Numbered from the stretch's first letter, positions 27,901-38,437 are shown. The stretch: 64,000 nucleotides of DNA from Phymatolithon calcareum (GCA_977006965.1 OZ345357.1:1984001-2048000); one strand, 5' to 3'. The notes: a model not told the origin generated them from the sequence alone. Numbers and translations are program-made.

Positions 27901-29192
27901 TTTTGTGCATCTGTCATTGGGTTAGTAAAAATAAGTAATAATTTATCTTCCTCTTTAATGAGCTCGTTGATGCCTTCTTTTATGACATCTGGCTGAGAGG
28001 AAAATACAATGAAGTGACTTTTAATGAACCTATGCTTTCCTCCACGTGCTATAACAGTATGACCTTTAATGTTAGTGAGAGATGTAAGTCTTTTCTCCGT
28101 CACTGTTGCATCAATGATTGATTTTGGAAGTAGGCCGATAGTGAACCCATTTGCCACCGAGAATTTCGGTGGATTATTATTTTCGTATTGGGAACCGCGC
28201 TTTAAAGAGTTGTAGCATTTATTGCAAACTCTAATTCTGAAGATGTTTTCGATACATTTATCTTCTTCAACGCCCTGTTTCGATAAGAGTGCATTTTTAA
28301 GCTCAGGAATATATGCAGAAATATCGTAAAAGCGTTTCAACCGTTCTGGTAGATCTACTGATGGAGCAAGGCGATTCAAACATCTAGAATAGAAGTCTTT
28401 GCTAGGTTCTCGAAGAGGACAGAGATTCTCTCTTGTCCATGAATCGCATACGGCACATACTTTTTGTTCCATAAAAGGACCTGTAAGCATTTTTCGGCAT
28501 TCTTCATGAATAGCTCGTTTTGTCTCTTCTGAAACTGCTGAAAACGATTGATTTTCAGTCATTTTTGCTAATTCTTCCTCTGAAAGGAGCTCATGTCCTA
28601 CAGAATCTGTAGAAGAAGGCACGTTTTCCTTCACTGTCGCAAACGGAAGTATCGGAACAGATTTATCATCTCTAAAGCTTGGAAGTGCAGTGGGCTCGGT
28701 TCTGGGAGCTAATTTAATTGATGAATAGCATTCATCATGAAACACTGGTTTTGTCCCCTCTGAAATTTCTGAAAACCGTTTATTTTTATTCATTTTTAAT
28801 TCCTGTGGACGAAAATCAAAAAGTGCAGAATCTGTAGAAAAGTACACGTTCTTTTGAAGTGTATCGAGTGGAAGGATTGGAATACATTTCGGTTCTCTCA
28901 TGGGCAGAACTGCGTTATGCATGATTTGCGGAGCTAATTTAATAGTAGAATACTTTCTTTTATGCAAAACGGAATTATTAACATTTGGAGCTAATTTAAC
29001 TGGAGAATAAACTTCTTCCTGAAATGAGGTAGACTTGATTTTGGCAGCTATTTTGATTAGGTAGTTTTCTTTGTAATCATATTGGATGATATCATCAGAC
29101 ATCTTAATATGTGGAAGAATTGGAGTAGACTTTTTAACTTTTTTGGGACGGTTTGAAAGGATTTTCCTATCGTGTTTCCTCTTCCTTCCCAT
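21912..29192 (-). CDS. Helitron Rep-helicase transposase with C-terminal OTU-like domain, 2426 residues
   Basis: Start chosen at ATG 29192 (MGRKRKHDRK... RPKKVKK, a nuclear-localisation-like cluster), just inside the TTTTG array. In order: imperfect ~74-residue repeats (residues ~64-235, IKLAP...PILP...STDS); CAVCDSW (~245) and VCNKCY...ANGF (~315-350), fitting the Helitron-associated DUF6570 region; FPHLFPFGYG (~575). The Rep (HUH) domain has FITVTPNE (~724), GTLHVHLIVF (~825), CxxC pairs (~876, ~910), CRYNFPR (~1030) and YYTIKY (~1089) with both tyrosines. An acidic linker follows (~1370-1395). The Pif1-type helicase has GEGGTGKS (~1603), WDEIS (~1674), GDFAQLPP (~1713) and THKLQG (~2032). 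An OTU-like cysteine protease follows, with GDGNCW (~2230) and NHFQCLI (~2402). All key residues are present and there is no stop or frameshift, so it may encode an active rolling-circle transposase. Confidence 0.93.
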   Translation of the reverse strand: MGRKRKHDRKILSNRPKKVKKSTPILPHIKMSDDIIQYDYKENYLIKIAAKIKSTSFQEEVYSPVKLAPNVNNSVLHKRKYSTIKLAPQIMHNAVLPMREPKCIPILPLDTLQKNVYFSTDSALFDFRPQELKMNKNKRFSEISEGTKPVFHDECYSSIKLAPRTEPTALPSFRDDKSVPILPFATVKENVPSSTDSVGHELLSEEELAKMTENQSFSAVSEETKRAIHEECRKMLTGPFMEQKVCAVCDSWTRENLCPLREPSKDFYSRCLNRLAPSVDLPERLKRFYDISAYIPELKNALLSKQGVEEDKCIENIFRIRVCNKCYNSLKRGSQYENNNPPKFSVANGFTIGLLPKSIIDATVTEKRLTSLTNIKGHTVIARGGKHRFIKSHFIVFSSQPDVIKEGINELIKEEDKLLLIFTNPMTDAQKRATMRRYIARKGKINDLLDFYMENNALYKCLERNGTEICRLQNISSSAQSELDNVNTVYYIDDQMSAEEISENQSNIRRPTVLDSAQNPDEETIIRQDASLFTNEEATEPITTLKMATAQVIDVQQAGKLLPANSPNFFGRLFPHLFPFGYGHPDVSRNVSVSLEECVKHYLKLSSRRFSQDETFPLIAFDIVSRKRAMSHISLTCRLNPKEIEILNEVSASDLAGQLEQETRKREILKNGHNFTEKTMNHGGKRLLRRVNAVLGKTFASNEERKIYQRKAWSMAAKYHSAAMFITVTPNENGNVTVAFFAGDIKRDNLISITENDIPCNASRIEIAGRDPVSCDLFFTNILEMLIGPMIGFDMKTKLPRKQGGLFGVPKAFMGGIENQGKGTLHVHLIVFLAGFPNDADEIMLLLKTNKDFRDRMNSYIDSVIESSANNSESELECPNCCSKGTIEPTKISKIAYSRNLKFDTPPDTSKCKTCQNSFGGDVVIRHNLRRMKMQLFEQCASHTLGNKCSDAFSLSTVGSVEQYDKEEDNKVAIRSAVPRISSIPDKNSSREDLLVHAIFMIELLLLNQNHRWKHAKSCFKKSSNCKEGFCRYNFPRLANHLTQIDEFGSITGKRIVGSEYINSFNSVLLHVIRSNHDVRFLLCCAHEIYYTIKYVVKEQMTIDNIAAITIASYTKRLGKETTLKKDISAARTVYGRIASMAYARSDLVEVGAVTAVHYLLHGTTFVCSHDFQSLHLGRHLYDLDEIESDIGIIPYGNSYIAFNVTSNYTLRPLELDKTCLYDYTEGYLISKDIPKEIDSNLDCMRLHPNHPFYATRVVKRRKVKVISDIIGPRIPDLYEISDEEMEKYAKIALLLFKPYRSKVNILQQFKSFKEAFQNFKNSVQYKNSQAERILSNMQHYYIGKRRAQEMRAEQRENWALQHENPFELDSDPSSVEDDDIDDLEETSGDDEEECTPFDVQQFTFQLHPGIVERILGSLIDEININGRITNSTRKRDVCSLREMRSFVRRHVHKHISTEENEKGISYWPFREEKLNGISKTRFLSKDIAASYDSMICQDDKALNSKNMELKVSAKNSKEETVVRLLEDAIKSKRESENRYIDDNCSVKLAETINPSIDQVANRFTLNERQTIAFRIAGSYLLDSFKRSLLRYSPGKPLRMHLSGEGGTGKSRIVEAIRFLANGWGYPDAVVTVAPTGIAAVLVDGETVHSKLQILHNKKPTMKQLEEWSRVYMVIWDEISMTGQTLFSKAMKKIKAFLGTEKGCDARIHIVTAGDFAQLPPCFEKYVFSPPAFVEASTFLLDSATKAGTESSVSGSNSRKSNANVNNITGYHIWQSFKTVVKLKENMRHRSDPSYGSILKRLRTGDQTVQDFEVLNTRFLDPLCPTSEVQKQFKNRKDKNLSFPIAVQANRSRHSINWLSTSEISQNSSEVEIPIVCPAQFSATKRGAKPTMEQLEDLLKLGDNKLQRLSPLLPIFPGMRVFITQNISPKLGLANGSTGTVLGCQFPENVVFRTILVKGAPMKISSTIPEIVFVSVEQAKLKTRFSNIPEIYPSNTIPVLPYSVTVRVSCLRNRNFSIKVTQIPISPSFAATTHKLQGTTCDAILSYSVNEPGRQPTSLYVLASRVKTLEGLFLCKKLTEEDFKYFRPSQEVLDEEERLDGLCTRTLENFMNGTIFPDEVNNETQNLKRVEENDPEETIIDLYPPKNNEKTGNNVIHQSVKIPSHNTSYFGSSCFELLVPHFHSGTVMRIKSVHRFLVSCNFRAPALPITSLLADSVSRHPTLWKPVDVPGDGNCWIYATVLSIYYCTLSLGNALYLNPQDCRRKISSLLSEVSKSDEHTKHSFLRNMNLLTSRQGVALQQFSTAIGYSNSLEMLSSFLKIGTPNICLWAADIGDEMNLLSLVLNQNIISYSPSSTKTHQSTLDLNSTIGPLSPTSVYSPYPDITLENSAVPFQIPILFSDGNHFQCLIPPSDFDIFSLPSWDFNN

Positions 29193-29204
29193 AATAGCGA
29201 TATG

Positions 29205-30170
29205 TTTTGTTTTGTTTTGTTTTGTTTTGTTTTGTTTTGTTTTGTTTTGTTTTGTTTTGTTTTGTTTTGTTTTGTTTTGTTTTGTTTTGTTTTGTTTTGT
29301 TTTGTTTTGTTTTGTTTTGTTTTGTTTTGTTTTGTTTTGTTTTGTTTTGTTTTGTTTTGTTTTGTTTTGTTTTGTTTTGTTTTGTTTTGTTTTGTTTTGT
29401 TTTGTTTTGTTTTGTTTTGTTTTGTTTTGTTTTGTTTTGTTTTGTTTTGTTTTGTTTTGTTTTGTTTTGTTTTGTTTTGTTTTGTTTTGTTTTGTTTTGT
29501 TTTGTTTTGTTTTGTTTTGTTTTGTTTTGTTTTGTTTTGTTTTGTTTTGTTTTGTTTTGTTTTGTTTTGTTTTGTTTTGTTTTGTTTTGTTTTGTTTTGT
29601 TTTGTTTTGTTTTGTTTTGTTTTGTTTTGTTTTGTTTTGTTTTGTTTTGTTTTGTTTTGTTTTGTTTTGTTTTGTTTTGTTTTGTTTTGTTTTGTTTTGT
29701 TTTGTTTTGTTTTGTTTTGTTTTGTTTTGTTTTGTTTTGTTTTGTTTTGTTTTGTTTTGTTTTGTTTTGTTTTGTTTTGTTTTGTTTTGTTTTGTTTTGT
29801 TTTGTTTTGTTTTGTTTTGTTTTGTTTTGTTTTGTTTTGTTTTGTTTTGTTTTGTTTTGTTTTGTTTTGTTTTGTTTTGTTTTGTTTTGTTTTGTTTTGT
29901 TTTGTTTTGTTTTGTTTTGTTTTGTTTTGTTTTGTTTTGTTTTGTTTTGTTTTGTTTTGTTTTGTTTTGTTTTGTTTTGTTTTGTTTTGTTTTGTTTTGT
30001 TTTGTTTTGTTTTGTTTTGTTTTGTTTTGTTTTGTTTTGTTTTGTTTTGTTTTGTTTTGTTTTGTTTTGTTTTGTTTTGTTTTGTTTTGTTTTGTTTTGT
30101 TTTGTTTTGTTTTGTTTTGTTTTGTTTTGTTTTGTTTTGTTGTGTTTTGTTTTGTTTTGTTTTGTTTTGT
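29205..30170. repeat. Pentanucleotide array (TTTTG)n, about 193 units
   Basis: About 966 bases of near-perfect TTTTG (AAAAC on the Helitron strand), with one altered unit (TTGTG) near 30141. A period-5 sequence without stop codons is open in all six frames, giving NKTKQ on the minus strand and FCFVL on the plus strand; this creates spurious ORFs of 321-441 residues and a 382-residue extension of the Helitron frame. It lies between the Helitron ATG and its presumed promoter. Such purity indicates recent growth. Confidence 0.97.
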
Positions 30171-30451
30171 AGTGGAGCCGAAACTTCGTGATTTCTGCCT
30201 GCGAAGTGTTGGAGTTGGGCGTTTGTCTCGATTTGAGAAGAATCGAAAAGAAGGAACCGTTTCAATCGTTTCGGATGTTTTCAAATGGCGTATATTCGGA
30301 GGCAGTAGTGGAGCGAGAACGGCACGATTACTGTTCACGAAGTTATGTGGAGTTGGGCGTTGGAGTTGGGCGTTGGAATTCGTTGTTTGTCTCGATTTCA
30401 GAGGTGTCTAGAACAAGTGAGCGGGCTTTGTAGCACAGAAAGCGTGAAGAT
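30171..30451 (-). promoter_or_regulatory. Presumed 5' region of the Helitron
   Basis: About 280 bases between the TTTTG array and the host repeat. It contains two related blocks with GTTGGAGTTGGGCG and TTTGTCTCGATTT (30208-30235 and 30350-30402), the first element also tandemly repeated at 30352-30380. It would hold the transcription start of the minus-strand transposase gene. No TATA box is obvious. Confidence 0.4.
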
Positions 30452-30504
30452 TTGCAACTTTACAGGGTGTAATAAACGCATCCTTTGGACAGGATTGCTT
30501 CGTT

Positions 30505-30536
30505 TCCTGCCAATTTTCTTTAGAAAAGTGGCAGGA
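30505..30536 (+). repeat. Hairpin segment to the right of the Helitron
   Basis: A perfect 8-bp stem TCCTGCCA/TGGCAGGA with a variant loop (ATTTTCTTTAGAAAAG). It is the host repeat resuming after the Helitron, and it runs directly into the start of block A' at 30637. Confidence 0.75.
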
Positions 30537-30951
30537 TGCATAGTTCAAATTACGTAATTACTATATCACAGCATTTTCAGCATGGGCCATCTCTGGCTAT
30601 TGTCGCGCAAATCATCCATTCTCGTTTCCAGTCGAATTCGCCCTAATCTCACTCTGAATATTCACCTCAACGATTACAATCTTTTGCCGCAAGCAGAGAC
30701 AGCTCCCACCACCGAGTTACCGACAGTGTCCATTTGATTGCTTCGTGTCCTGCCAATGTTCTTTGGAGCAGTGGCAGGAGGTACCGTTACATGCTCAGTT
30801 CGAATTGCGTAACTACTGCATCATAGAATTGTCATCATGTTCCATCTCTGGCTATTGTCGCTAACATCACCCATTGTAGTATTCAATCGCATCCACGCTA
30901 AGATCACACTGAATATCTATCTGAACTCAACCATCACTGATTACAATTTAA

Positions 30952-31556
30952 CACACCCGTCGCCTAAGAGTGGAACCGTGATTTGCACGTCCGAAAAGGT
31001 CATCTACGCTAAATCGAATTCCGAATTAAATGATTTTTCTATCCTTCGAAATGGAACATTTTTTTAGATATTGATCTTGAAAAGCAGGACCTGCGCTGTT
31101 TCCTTTTCACTCCACAATGCTCCAAAAAAAGGCGTCCATCACTGTTTCATGGTGCTTCGGAAAAATGGCAAATAACTTGAAGCAGTCGTTTTTCCAGGAA
31201 TATTGCTCGAAAATCATGTATCATAAGCAACGAGTAGGAGATTAGAAATGAAACGTAGAAACTAAAGGGATAATAGTGAGCTCCCTCTTCGATAGTGGAA
31301 GGTGCCCACCACTTTGTTCACAATTTCCCCATCACCTCAAGTTATCTGTCTTTCCTGCGGAAGGCAGGTTTTCATCGCTCTCCTTAGCTCCAAGGATTTT
31401 CTTAGGCGGAAAAATAACGCCGTAGTGTTACCAAGCTCGACCTCCGATTTCCAAAGAACAGAACAATTTGTGATCGGTCAATATTTTATAAAATTCATGC
31501 CTTTCGGAACCCTTTGAAAGGTACTTTTTGGTGCCCACTCTTAGGCGACAGGTGTG
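30952..31556. mobile_element. 605-base TTAA MITE, copy in A'
   Basis: Same element as at 316-920, with TTAA at 30948-30951 and the mutated TTCA on the right. It was carried along by the block duplication and is not an independent insertion. Confidence 0.85.
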
Positions 31557-33842
31557 TTCAAAATATGAAAACTATATCGTTGTTTCTCAATTCTGGCAAC
31601 TAAAAAGCGGAACACTTCAATAATTGTGCAAGTTGATAGCATTTTTAGGAAACTGCATGCTAAGAACTAAACGAAAGACTAACATAAGTCCGTTGTTCTT
31701 GTTTTTACTGAAACTAGTAATCACGTCTGTCCGACTGCCAAACGGCAGAGAAGGCGTTTTAGAAGATCCCCCTCGTGCACGGAATGTGATTTCCAGCGCA
31801 ATAGTGAAAAATTAATATATGCCTTCAATGAAATGACTTGCGTGCTTCGTAGAATGCAATGCAGAACTCCTTCCAGCTGACCCATCTCGCCTTGTTTAGC
31901 TCTACACTCATGCCACATAGGTGGGTGCATACGTCTCATCCATGTACGGAATCACAGTCATGATCGAGTGTGATTCTGTAAATGTGCTGTCAGATCGGCT
32001 TCGTCTCAAGACGCTGCGCGACGGAAAAATAAGTACAAGATATCCGAAAACAGACCGCACTAGCCCCATCACCGAATGGATTTGGGGCAGGTAATTTCCC
32101 AGCAAACGAAAGGATTCATGAACAGCGACACTGCCAATTGCCACCAATACTCGTGCCTTGATTCTTTTTGAAATTAGTTCATCTATCTACACCATGGCAC
32201 ACTACAGTAATCAAACGTACATATACGACACCACAGCTTATCTCATTGGCAACTTTTTGAAAACACAAATACGGGATTTGTGCGTGTTAAAACTGTCACG
32301 TTTTGGGCACATGTCACGTTTTGTGTAGTCGCAAACACAGTTTTTCTCACTGGGGCCTTCCTGAAACACAAAATAAGTTGCGACGTATTTGGGGAGAGCG
32401 TGACTGATTTTTGTGCTTTTTAACCTTTGCGTGATCTGAAACACAAAATTTTGCGCGTCATTGGTACTAAAGACTATATCGACTGGATATTGCAGATATT
32501 AACCACTAATGTTCACTCACGCATTAAAGGGACCAGTACAAGCACTATTCATGTACAAGATACTCATTCTTGTTTGCCTTATCAACATCAACATCATCTA
32601 CACTCCCTAATAGCACGTCAGATGTGCCCCACAATTAGACAACAGAGATAGTCTTTATCGGTAAGGAAAAATTGTCTCTGCTCGCAGATTCCACCACCGA
32701 GTCACCGACAGGGTCCGTTTCTTCTCTACCACCGCTCGCTTAGCCTACATCCTTTCTGCCTCCCTGCATCCTTCGGACGTGATTACTTCGTGTCCTGCCA
32801 ATATTCTTTAGAGCAGTGGCAGGAGGTACCGGTATATACTCAGTTCGAATTTCGTAACTACGATGTCATAGAATTGTCAGCATGGGCCGTCTCTGACTGT
32901 TGTCGCTCAAATCACCCATTCTCGTTTCCGCTCGAACCCTCCTTATTCTCACTCGAATATTCACATGAACTCAACTATCACTGATTACTTCCAGATCTAC
33001 CGACATTAATCCCAACTATTCACGTACGTATTAGAGGGACAATTGCGAGTACTCTTCGCATGCACGATACACATTCTCAATTGCACTTTCACCATCAACA
33101 TCTTCTATACTTCCTAATAGGACGTCCGGCATGCCCGACATTTCGACAACGGTGGAAATCTTTGGCCCTAAGAAGCGACAGTTTCCACCACCGAGTCACC
33201 GACAGTGTCCGTTTCCTCTCTATAACAGCTCGATCAGACTACAACCTCTCTGCGCCCGACCATAGTTACGTGTACCCCTTCCTCAATCCCTTCGACATGA
33301 TTTTTTCGTGTCCTGCCTATGTTATTTAGAGCAGTGGCAGGAGGTACCGCTACATGCTCAGTTAGAATTTCCAAACTAATATATCAAAGAATTGTCGACA
33401 TGGGCCATCTCTGGCTATTGTCGCTCATATCACCCATTCACGTTTCCACTCGCATCCACCCTAAGATCACACTGAGTATCTTATTGAACTCAAACATCAC
33501 TGATTACGATTTACAGCATCTGAAAACTATATCGTTGTTTTTAAAGTCTGGCGATTAAAAAACGGTACACTTTCGGTAATGCTCCAGGTTGGTGATCATT
33601 ACTGCTTGATGTATGCGCCTCCTAGTACTATTAAGAGCACTCGCAAAAAGTGTCGCTCCCTGGTTCCGTAACTGCTATGTTGGTTTTCTCTTTAAAGGTC
33701 ATCTCTACCATGAAGCCTTACACATTGCGTTATATGAACAGCTTTGTAACAAAGGTTAGTCTAGAATGTAAACCGTTTACTCAGTCTTTGCGTTGAGAAT
33801 TTTTGAAGCATCGAAACGCAGCACTGAAGATATTCTCGAGTC

Positions 33843-33848
33843 TATAAA
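33843..33848 (+). promoter_or_regulatory. TATA box of the two-exon gene, A' copy
   Basis: TATAAA, identical in context to 3207-3212, 51 bases upstream of the ATG at 33894. Confidence 0.75.
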
Positions 33849-33893
33849 TGGTTTTATGCATAGGACCTTAAGTAAAGAAAGTTGACTCACAAG

Positions 33894-34938
33894 ATGGAAT
33901 CATCATCGAAAGTACATTTACGATCGACATCGACAAAATCCGCAAACCGCTCTGAAAAGGGATCTTTAATGTCTGGGCCTAACAAGAAAAAACATCCCCG
34001 TGCCGGAGTGTCATCGCGCACCATTGAGAAGCTCCCACCTGAAGAAGAGAACCTTACCGCCTTCAAGCCAGTTCCAGAACCGCGCCCCCTAATGGTTTCC
34101 ACACCCTCTGTTAATGTGGTAACACTGCCCCCTCTCAAGATATTCATGCAAAAGATTGAACATCTAAAAGCGGAGGCCCTCAGTTCATTCGATGTCAAAG
34201 AAGCCAAATTCGTTTTTGGAGATATGAGGAGCGACCAACAGGTCTATTTAGTTGACAAAGCGTCCGACAGAATCAAACTTTTTACAATTGAAGGGGAGGT
34301 CACGGATGCTACACTCTTTCCGCATCAATTTTCCTGTAACCGCCCTGCAGGGGCGAAACTAGACCGCTACCGTATCGTCATTGACCTTGCAACTGATGAT
34401 CTACTCGATGCGCATGAGGTATTCGGAAAGTTTGGGCGCCTTTTCAACACTCCTGAAAACATGTCTGAGTTGGCAAGATTGAACAAGATCAAAGTGGCGG
34501 ATATTCACGTCAGTACACATGGTAAGCCAGCTCACTCTTTGCACATGTTGTATCCTATCGAAATTGTTCACTCTTATTTTCCTAACATCTCCCACAGGTC
34601 CGAATGTTGACAATTTCATGATTTTCAACAACGCTGCTTCTCCTCACAAACCGAGGAATCAATCTTCGTTCTTTCTAATTCCCGAAACAACCTCTGAAAT
34701 ACAGAAACCGGGAAGCTTTTTTGCGTGCCCAACTCCTCTCGTGCTTGACGAGTGCGACAAGCAGCAAAATGATGCGAGCGGAATCGATGGGCAGCACGTG
34801 TGCGTCTGGTTTCATGTCGTTGGTTCGTTTTACTTAAAAGGGCTGCACATTAAGCCGCGAATGGTACTCGTCAAAAAGAAATTCTCGGAAGGTGCTGTGC
34901 CATTGTCTAAGAAGCTCAAAATGGAAATATTGATCTAA
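33894..34938 (+). CDS. Two-exon gene, A' copy of the 326-residue protein
   Basis: Exons are 33894-34521 and 34598-34938, with the same 76-base GT-AG intron. The coding sequence is intact. It differs from the left copy by a synonymous change at 34376 (ATT/ATC) and by a change just before the start (33892, G to A), which leaves the bases before the ATG as CACAAG instead of CACAGG. The function is not recognised. Two intact, nearly identical copies fit recent duplication and do not by themselves show selection. Confidence 0.7.
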
Positions 34939-36905
34939 AGTGTTGCTGTTGATGTCCATAATAATAGCCTGACTCGATATCCGAAACTGTATCGAGTGCC
35001 TGGGGATGCAGGACAGATTAAGTAGTTTTTTTAATTGTGTTGTACACTACGCAAGGACAGTCAAGGGAAGAATATGGAAAACAAAAATAAAAAATTACGC
35101 GTGCATACACATTGAGTAAAGACAGCCGTATTCAGATTGCCGCCAAGTGCTTGGCGGAGCAGGCGAGCATGCTTCGACTCGCGGTATCATTAACGCCCCA
35201 ACCCTTGCACACGGTATGCCACTGAGAGGTAAACTGCCGCGCAAAGCTCGCGCCGTTGTTCAGGTTGGCGTATCCATCGCAACCGAACTTTCGGACACCG
35301 CCGCAGAAGTAGCCTCGTCTCTACCGGAATGTGTGTCGTGCAACTGGACGACTGCCGGAACAGGGGAAGGCCACATTGCATGCCAAGATGAAAGTGATTG
35401 AGCTACCTTCTTATTACTGGATACCATTCTCTGACACCGCTGGAGGCTGCTTATGCAAGAGATAAGTCACCTGCTGCGGGAGGCTCAGCAACATGTGATT
35501 CGAGTTGAGCACGCCCGTTTTGGGCCGATTATGTTTGATGCCATTGACTTAAGGGATGACATAGGTTCTAATATAGAGGAGCACTTGACAAAGATGTGAG
35601 GAGCAATTCGAGGGCTTCGGTGTAACCACGTACGGTTAAAACGTGCGATTGTAACACGCGTGGTAAGACTTGACGGGCATAACGTCTCTATGCGCGTACA
35701 GGATAGTAAACACAGAGGAACGTGCGAAGTACACAAATGACTCCTTGGCCGACTCTCACGTGAAGGAAACACCACTTATCATGTTTGACTAAAATGTTGT
35801 CGGACCGTTCAACAGTACTGGACAGTACATGGCTCGGAGAGCGCGTTGTGCCAAGTTTACATCCTGTGTATCTGATCGTTCTTAATTCCGCAGATTGACA
35901 TTTTCACCATATCCTACAAGCACTGTGTGTACGAAGGGCTGTTTCGATGGCCATATGAGGGGGCCGAGCACTACATTTGCACACATATAATAAGTAGGAA
36001 GTACTGTAGCGTCCCTCACCAAAAGAGTTAGGCTATAGTCTGCGATAGCGCCGGCAGGACAATCACCACGGCGAAGTACTGCATCGGTTGCATTTTCACG
36101 CAACGAAGTATCCTAATATTTCGTTGCCTGCATCCACTCAGGGTCATAGTCAAACCGTATGAACTGCTGCCTGGTACCTCACGCGGAGACGTGTTTCGAT
36201 GAAGACAGAACGCGATGACCACTTACAATTTCGTCACAGACCGATCCGCGCGTCTGTCCATAAAATTGTTCAAAAGGGCTTCTCCTTCGCATCCGGCAGC
36301 GAAGCGGCATTCACCGGCCTCATATCCACCGCAAACAGCCCACTACCACAACGCAATATCTCGTAGTCCATGCTCGTTCGCTGATGTCACCCGACAATGC
36401 CCATCGGCAACGATATTAGCGAAAGCGGACCGCCCACCCGAAGTGCTGCTGCCCCAGTCCCGATGGCCACCTCCTCAGCGGCTGCACCGCCTTCGATGCG
36501 GTCCGGAGAAGAACGAGCTGAAACCTTGCCACGCAGTCGCAAATGGAGTCGTTCGTTGCGCTCGGATTTATTATCATCGATTAGCATCACGAGATCTTCC
36601 GGTAGCGGACGTGGTCTTCGATACGGCGTAAAGGGTGTACCCGGAAGAAAACGGGCGCGCGCACCGAGTAGACTTCCCACAGATGAAGCGCTCGGAGAGG
36701 CGAATATTGCGATCTGGCACATGCTCTTGCAGCCGGCTTCAGAGCCGCGACCGATTTCGCGAGCGAGAATAGTACGATCGTCGCTGCCCGCCACAACCTC
36801 AAAGGAGATGGATGAACTTGTAGGGCTGGCGAGTGTGGACGCTGTGCTTGCGGATCCGATGTGAGGGGACCCTTCCGCGGAAAGGGGCGCGTCACATCCC
36901 CAATG

Positions 36906-37623
36906 TGTGAGGCAGGCAGTCTCATAAAAAGTGACCCTGCCCTGGAACCCTGCGATCTTCAGCTCTGCTTTATCCCATTCGTGTCGGAGCCTAATCGCTA
37001 CTAATCACTCGCCGACTTTGCTGGCGCGTCTTGTACCTCCGAAACAGAGCCCAGCGTCCCGCTGGGTTCACGTTGCAAAATGTGCTCGCACGTCCACGGT
37101 CCCGGGGCTCTGTGCCGTTGCGCTCCGTCGACGTGCGGGATTCGATGCGTATTCAAGCGAATTGAATGTCCGACGAGGGTGATAGGGAAAGCCTTTTTCG
37201 TAGATTGCCATGGACGATGGTCTTTCTGAGTTTCGAGAAGTGGAGAAGCACCCTGCAAGCGTAGCGTCTACTCGCGAGGATTTGGAAGACTATATTCGCG
37301 AGTCGTGTCATACAGTGAATGCCATGGTGGGCACGTGCCGAATGTGAGTTGATGAAAAGGCTGTGCTCAACCCTGAGTTGCAGGTGCATGGCATTGAATG
37401 CCACCGAGTCGTGGAGTCTTCTGTAATGCCTAGCAATCCTGAAGGTCAGACTGGAGCACCTACAATGATGATTGCCGGAAAAGCTGCAAATTTGATTCAA
37501 GGGAGGAAGATCGTGCCGAAGTGGCGCTCTAAGGATTGGATTTTTATTTGCAAAAACAGCTTTCACGGACAGTACAGTAGTTGTCTTATAGTACATTATT
37601 TTGGGCTCTTGCCGACTGCTTAA
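36906..37623 (+). pseudogene. GMC-family oxidoreductase relic, A' copy
   Basis: Same three-piece relic as at 6270-6987, with the in-frame TGA now at 37345-37347. Both copies carry the same lesions, so the gene was already broken before the block was duplicated. Confidence 0.85.
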
Positions 37624-38211
37624 TGTACGCATGTGCTGTGGCCACCACTCGTGTTACAAGATGAAAATAGTAATTTAAATTCAAAACTGTCCTAGCAGGT
37701 CCTAACGGCTGGGCTACTATATACAAACCGCGACTGACCCTTCTGCTGTTGCATTAGGAGCATTGCTGACACGCAGTTTCCAGACACACGAGAAAGGACA
37801 GTAACACTAACGGGACAGGAACTCGAAGTCGGCACATGTACAGTCCGCGCATGAGGAGCAGCTCTGATACGGGCACTTGAGAGAAGTGCCGATGTTGAAG
37901 AAGCGGTCAGGCCGTTATACATATTCGTTCTGTGAGCGCTGCCTTGGCTTAGCACTGCAAGCAAACCAGGAAATGTCCATCATTTACAGACCAGTGACGG
38001 AAGAATTTGGCAAACAGAATCCCGCAATCTACAGTAGTCCATAATGTACATCATCCTCGAAACTTAGTCACGAGAGTGTATATAATTGTGAACGAATATG
38101 ATACGTGACGTGCGCCCATAAATGTATACAGTGTACGATGCGATTTCTACTCCAACCTAACGAAATGTGTTCCAAGTTTTTTGGAGAGAATAAAAGCTGT
38201 AGAACAAAATT

Positions 38212-38260
38212 TTTCTCATCGGGACGGAATCCGGCGTATATATTGTGTCCCGATGAGAAA
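38212..38260. repeat. Perfect 14-bp inverted repeat, A' copy
   Basis: Identical to 7576-7624, including the loop. Confidence 0.8.
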
Positions 38261-38437
38261 CAATAAGCAATTCCGCTGGATACTGTAATGTAAATCATGT
38301 TCCACTTTTCCGACAGAGAAGAAAATGTGAAATTACAGTTTCTCTCATCTGAACAGCACAGGACGCCCTACCGTTTTTCGCATCCTGACCATGCACAACC
38401 TTAGCAGCCTTCCAAGCAAGTTCTTTGCCGCACCATA

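Larger units (their letters stand above)
21091..30451 (-). mobile_element. Helitron, single copy, minus strand
   Basis: The body contains one continuous Rep-helicase ORF (21912-29192, minus), a TTTTG array and a 5' region. The right edge is placed near 30451 because host-type repeat (GATTTGCAACT, matching 20724-20734) resumes there after ...GTGAAGA, which gives a GA/T junction as expected for the TC start of a minus-strand Helitron inserted into AT. The left edge lies somewhere between 21091 and 21911; I could not identify the CTRR end and its hairpin with confidence. It sits inside the host hairpin-repeat family. There is only one copy in the window, because the A' block ends before the corresponding position. 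Confidence 0.8.

Noticed and set aside
29193-30338. 382-residue N-terminal extension of the Helitron protein (MNSNRAVLAPLL... plus NKTKQ repeats)
   Set aside because: The ATG at 29192 opens a typical basic, NLS-like N-terminus, and the extension is almost entirely microsatellite. I keep it as an open question, not as part of the CDS.
29057-30411. Long ORFs of FCFVL or NKTKQ repeats (321-441 residues)
   Set aside because: They are simply the TTTTG array read in each frame; a stop-free period-5 sequence is open in all six frames.
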